This document shows, one piece after another, positions 61,948 to 64,000 of a stretch of 64,000 nucleotides of DNA. A program made the translations under genes and the position numbers. This DNA comes from Tsukamurella pulmonis. GTDB lineage: Bacteria > Actinomycetota > Actinomycetes > Mycobacteriales > Mycobacteriaceae. The notes beneath the pieces are model-generated. The model worked only from the letters and a program-made list of their open reading frames with translations. It was not told the origin of the DNA and did no database searches. Each line of letters starts with the position of its first letter. Within the stretch, counting starts at the first letter, position 1. Location of the stretch: contig NZ_FNLF01000002.1 in the NCBI RefSeq assembly GCF_900103175.1, positions 3,982,136 through 4,046,135 of the forward strand. Direction: 5' to 3'.

Positions 61948-62541
61948 ATGCAGGATTCGCTGTTCGACGACGCCGTCCCCCTCGCCCCGCACCGCCGGGA
62001 GCTGACCGACGGGGCGTGGCTCGACGTGCGCGCCGGCTGGCAGCCCGACGCGGACGCGCTGTTCGCCGCGCTCAGTCGTGACGTGCCCTGGGTCGAGGAG
62101 CGCCGCCGGATGTACGAGCGCACCCTGCCGGTGCCGCGACTGCTGCGGCACTACGACACGGGCGCGCCGCTCCCGCACCCGGAGCTGGCCCGCACGCGGG
62201 ACCGGCTCACGGAGCTGTACTGGGACGAGCTGCGCGAGCCGTTCACCTCGGTCGGGCTGTGCCTGTACCGCGACGGGGGCGATTCGGTGGCCTGGCACGG
62301 CGACACGATCGGCCGCGGTGCCACGCACGACACGATCGTCGCGATCGTCTCGCTGGGCGCGACCCGGCCGTTCCTGCTGCGCCCGCGGGGCGGCGGCGCC
62401 AGCACGAAGCTCTCGATCGGCCACGGCGATCTGCTGGCCATGGGCGGCTCCGCGCAACGCACCTGGGAGCACGCCGTGCCGAAGGTGCCGCACGCCGGGC
62501 CGCGGATCAGCATCCAGTTCCGGGTGGCCGGCGTCCGCTGA
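61948..62541 (+). CDS. AlkB-like 2-oxoglutarate/Fe(II) dioxygenase
   Basis: A 197-residue protein with the AlkB fold. The iron ligands HxD lie in VAWHGDTIGRG (about 114-124), and the 2-oxoglutarate Arg in HAGPRISIQFR (about 182-192). A His in QRTWEHAVPKVP (about 172-183) is the third iron ligand. These enzymes remove alkyl groups from DNA or RNA bases, or modify other substrates. ATG 61948 has a -10 TATCGT (61934-61939) 8 bases upstream. Confidence 0.92.
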   Translation: MQDSLFDDAVPLAPHRRELTDGAWLDVRAGWQPDADALFAALSRDVPWVEERRRMYERTLPVPRLLRHYDTGAPLPHPELARTRDRLTELYWDELREPFTSVGLCLYRDGGDSVAWHGDTIGRGATHDTIVAIVSLGATRPFLLRPRGGGASTKLSIGHGDLLAMGGSAQRTWEHAVPKVPHAGPRISIQFRVAGVR

Positions 62542-62578
62542 GCCGCAGATCGTTGTGCAGCCTTCATAAAACCGGATT

Positions 62579-62588
62579 GGTCATGACC
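62579..62588. promoter_or_regulatory. Candidate GntR operator
   Basis: GGTCATGACC is a perfect 10-bp palindrome with TT before it and TGG after it, similar in size to HutC/DasR-type sites (TGGTCTAGACCA). It lies 20 bases before the GntR ATG, just upstream of a weak -10 CAAGAT (62597-62602). Confidence 0.55.
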
Positions 62589-62608
62589 TGGTGTGACAAG
62601 ATGACCCC

Positions 62609-63334
62609 ATGATCGCGGACGGCCCGATTCCGAAGCACGAGCAGCTCCGCGCGCTCCTCGAGCAGCGCTGCACGGACGATCTCGAGCCGGGCGCCGCACT
62701 GCCCAGCGAGCGGCAGCTGTGCGAGGAGTACGGCGTCTCGCGGATCACGGTGCGCGAGGCGCTGCGCCAGCTCGTCGCGGAGGGCACGCTGGTGCGGATC
62801 CGCGGCAAGGGCACCTTCGTGGCGGACCGGCCCGCGCGGTCGCGGCTGCACCTCGCCTCCTTCCACGAGGACATGCGCCGCCTGGGCCGCAATCCGTCCA
62901 CCGTCGTGCTGCAGACCGAGCTGCGGGTGCCGCCACCGTCGACCACCTCCGCCCTGCAGATCCGCGCGGCCGACAAGGCGTACCACGTCAAGCGCCTGCG
63001 GCTCGCCGACGGCGTGCCGATCTCCGTCGACGACGCCTGGTACCCGCAGGCCATCGCGCCGGGGATGGACGGGCACGACCTGACGCAATCGATCTACCAG
63101 CTGCTGCGCACCGAGTACGGGTACGGGATCGACCGGGCCGAGCAGTCCATCGGCGCCATCGCCTCCGACGGTGAGCTGGGGCGCGTCCTGGGCGTGCCCT
63201 CGGGGACGCCGTTGCTGGCCTTCGACCGCGTCGCCTTCGCGGGAACCACCCGCGTGGAGCACAGCTACTCCTGGTACCGCTCCGACCGCTACCAGGTGCA
63301 GATGACCGTCACCGAGACCGCCGAATCGCACTGA
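62609..63334 (+). CDS. GntR/HutC-family transcriptional regulator
   Basis: A 241-residue regulator. The N-terminal winged helix is at about 8-72 (LPSERQLCEEYGVSRITVRE, ALRQLVAEGTLVRIRGKGTF), the C-terminal UTRA ligand domain at about 95-235 (VKRLRLADGVPISVDDAWYP, HSYSWYRSDRYQVQMTV). UTRA domains sense small molecules such as sugars or amino-acid-like ligands. ATG 62609 has CAAGAT 6 bases upstream. It may regulate itself and the DUF418 gene after it. Confidence 0.93.
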   Translation: MIADGPIPKHEQLRALLEQRCTDDLEPGAALPSERQLCEEYGVSRITVREALRQLVAEGTLVRIRGKGTFVADRPARSRLHLASFHEDMRRLGRNPSTVVLQTELRVPPPSTTSALQIRAADKAYHVKRLRLADGVPISVDDAWYPQAIAPGMDGHDLTQSIYQLLRTEYGYGIDRAEQSIGAIASDGELGRVLGVPSGTPLLAFDRVAFAGTTRVEHSYSWYRSDRYQVQMTVTETAESH

Positions 63335-63419
63335 CCGTGCGGACCGCCGGGCGTCCGCCAGCGCTCGGATCACGCCTCCGGTGGACCGCGCCTCCGGGGC
63401 AGGCTCTAGTTTCGGTGGC

Positions 63420-64000
63420 ATGACCTCGCCCCCGGGTGACGAAGTACATCCCTCCGTCGCCGCACCGACCTCCATGCTGGGGAGCCGCAGCATCGCGCCG
63501 GACTTCGCGCGCGGTTTCATGCTCGTCCTCATCGCGGTGGCGAACGTCCCGGCGTTCCTGTGGGACCGCCCCACCGGCACCGGCGCGCACGGAACCGGCG
63601 GCTCACTGGCCGATCGGATCGTGCAGACCGTCGGGATCACGGCCGTCGACAGCCGCATCTACCCGATGTTCGCGTTCCTGTTCGGGTACGGCATCGTCCA
63701 GTTGTTCTCCCGCCAACGGGCCGCGGGCACCGAGCCGCGCGACGCGCGACGCCTGCTACGGCGGCGCCACTGGTGGATGCTGGCGTTCGGCTTCGTGCAC
63801 GCCGCGCTGCTCTGGTACGGCGACATCCTCGGCGGATACGCGATCGTCGGGCTCGTCCTGGTGGGGCTGTTCCTCACCCGCTCGGACCGCGTGATCGCGA
63901 TCTGGGCCGGCGTCCTGCTCGCGCTGTCCGCGTCGCTCGCCGTGCTCCCGTTGCTCGGTCCGGCCACGCCGCAACCCGGTGACGGCAGCATTGCCGCCGG
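63420..64000 (+). CDS. DUF418-family (YeiB-like) membrane protein, 5' part
   Basis: The first 193 codons are present; the gene runs off the right edge. SIAPDFARGFMLVLIAVANV (about 25-44) and FAFLFGYGIVQLFSRQ (about 84-99), then WWMLAFGFVHAALLWYGDIL (about 118-137) and GGYAIVGLVLVGLF match the multi-helix DUF418/YeiB family, predicted transporters or acyltransferases. ATG 63420 begins 85 bases after the GntR stop. Confidence 0.85.
   Translation, partial: MTSPPGDEVHPSVAAPTSMLGSRSIAPDFARGFMLVLIAVANVPAFLWDRPTGTGAHGTGGSLADRIVQTVGITAVDSRIYPMFAFLFGYGIVQLFSRQRAAGTEPRDARRLLRRRHWWMLAFGFVHAALLWYGDILGGYAIVGLVLVGLFLTRSDRVIAIWAGVLLALSASLAVLPLLGPATPQPGDGSIAA

Overview
The window is one continuous stretch of a very GC-rich actinobacterial chromosome. 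It carries an RpfA resuscitation factor, SepH, an Eis-type acetyltransferase, a fused AccD3, an F420-type LLM oxidoreductase and a bacterial XPB helicase, and many genes start leaderless on GTG or ATG. This set points to the Mycobacteriales; Tsukamurella is my best guess but the genus cannot be proven here. From memory of the M. tuberculosis map, the conserved genes lie in the same order as Rv0905 back to Rv0858c, with every strand flipped: echA6, accD3, gltA2, citA, serC, sepH, DUF2537, SpoU methylase, MarR, DUF2530, DUF3027, MFS, DUF2771, cspB, moaA, moaD, rpfA, moaE, mog, moaC, the helicase-associated protein, XPB and dapC. Genes that break this skeleton are probably accessory.

Region by region: 1-5.6 kb has a partial enoyl-CoA hydratase, a flavin oxidoreductase, an aldo/keto reductase, a fused carboxyltransferase, a tandem DUF4333 protein and an Nramp manganese transporter with a probable MntR operator. 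5.6-16.7 kb has a heme-oxygenase-like PPOX/DUF2470 protein, a very repetitive lipoprotein, FKBP, citrate synthase, an aldose epimerase, a TetR/SDR divergon with three operators, a DsbA-like lipoprotein, an MFS exporter, an amidohydrolase and PdxH. 16.7-24 kb has citA-serC-sepH, then an island (DUF6928, a Cys-motif protein, two single-pass membrane proteins between diverged direct repeats, an MFS gene). 24-35.4 kb has the SpoU/Eis divergon, MarR, PAP2 phosphatase, a GHKL-ATPase protein, DUF3027, MFS, DUF2771 and a DHA2 exporter/TetR divergon.

35.4-43.4 kb is the best-ordered block. moaA-moaD and moaE-mog-moaC (molybdenum cofactor) flank rpfA and a secreted repeat protein. rpfA has a CRP-type site, a promoter motif shared with the secreted protein gene, and a c-di-AMP (ydaO) riboswitch whose last stem overlaps the ribosome binding site. 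43.4-57.2 kb is largely accessory: TetR-YqeB, GNAT, DUF1348, a membrane protein, SMI1/KNR4, the conserved XPB helicase, a DUF222-HNH endonuclease, TetR-MFS, and a block of PucR and AraC regulators plus an esterase bracketed by two related lipoproteins. 57.2-64 kb has a phytoene-desaturase-like oxidoreductase, a DapC-like aminotransferase, an acetyltransferase, an LLM oxidoreductase, an AlkB-like dioxygenase, a GntR regulator and a truncated DUF418 membrane protein.

A recurring theme is transcription starting on the start codon: TANNNT -10 boxes (often TAGGCT) lie 6-8 bases before many start codons. Two divergent pairs are separated by only 23-24 bases and have -10 boxes that overlap by two bases. 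Most local regulators have a clear palindrome in their own promoter. No rRNA, tRNA, CRISPR array, transposase or prophage was seen.
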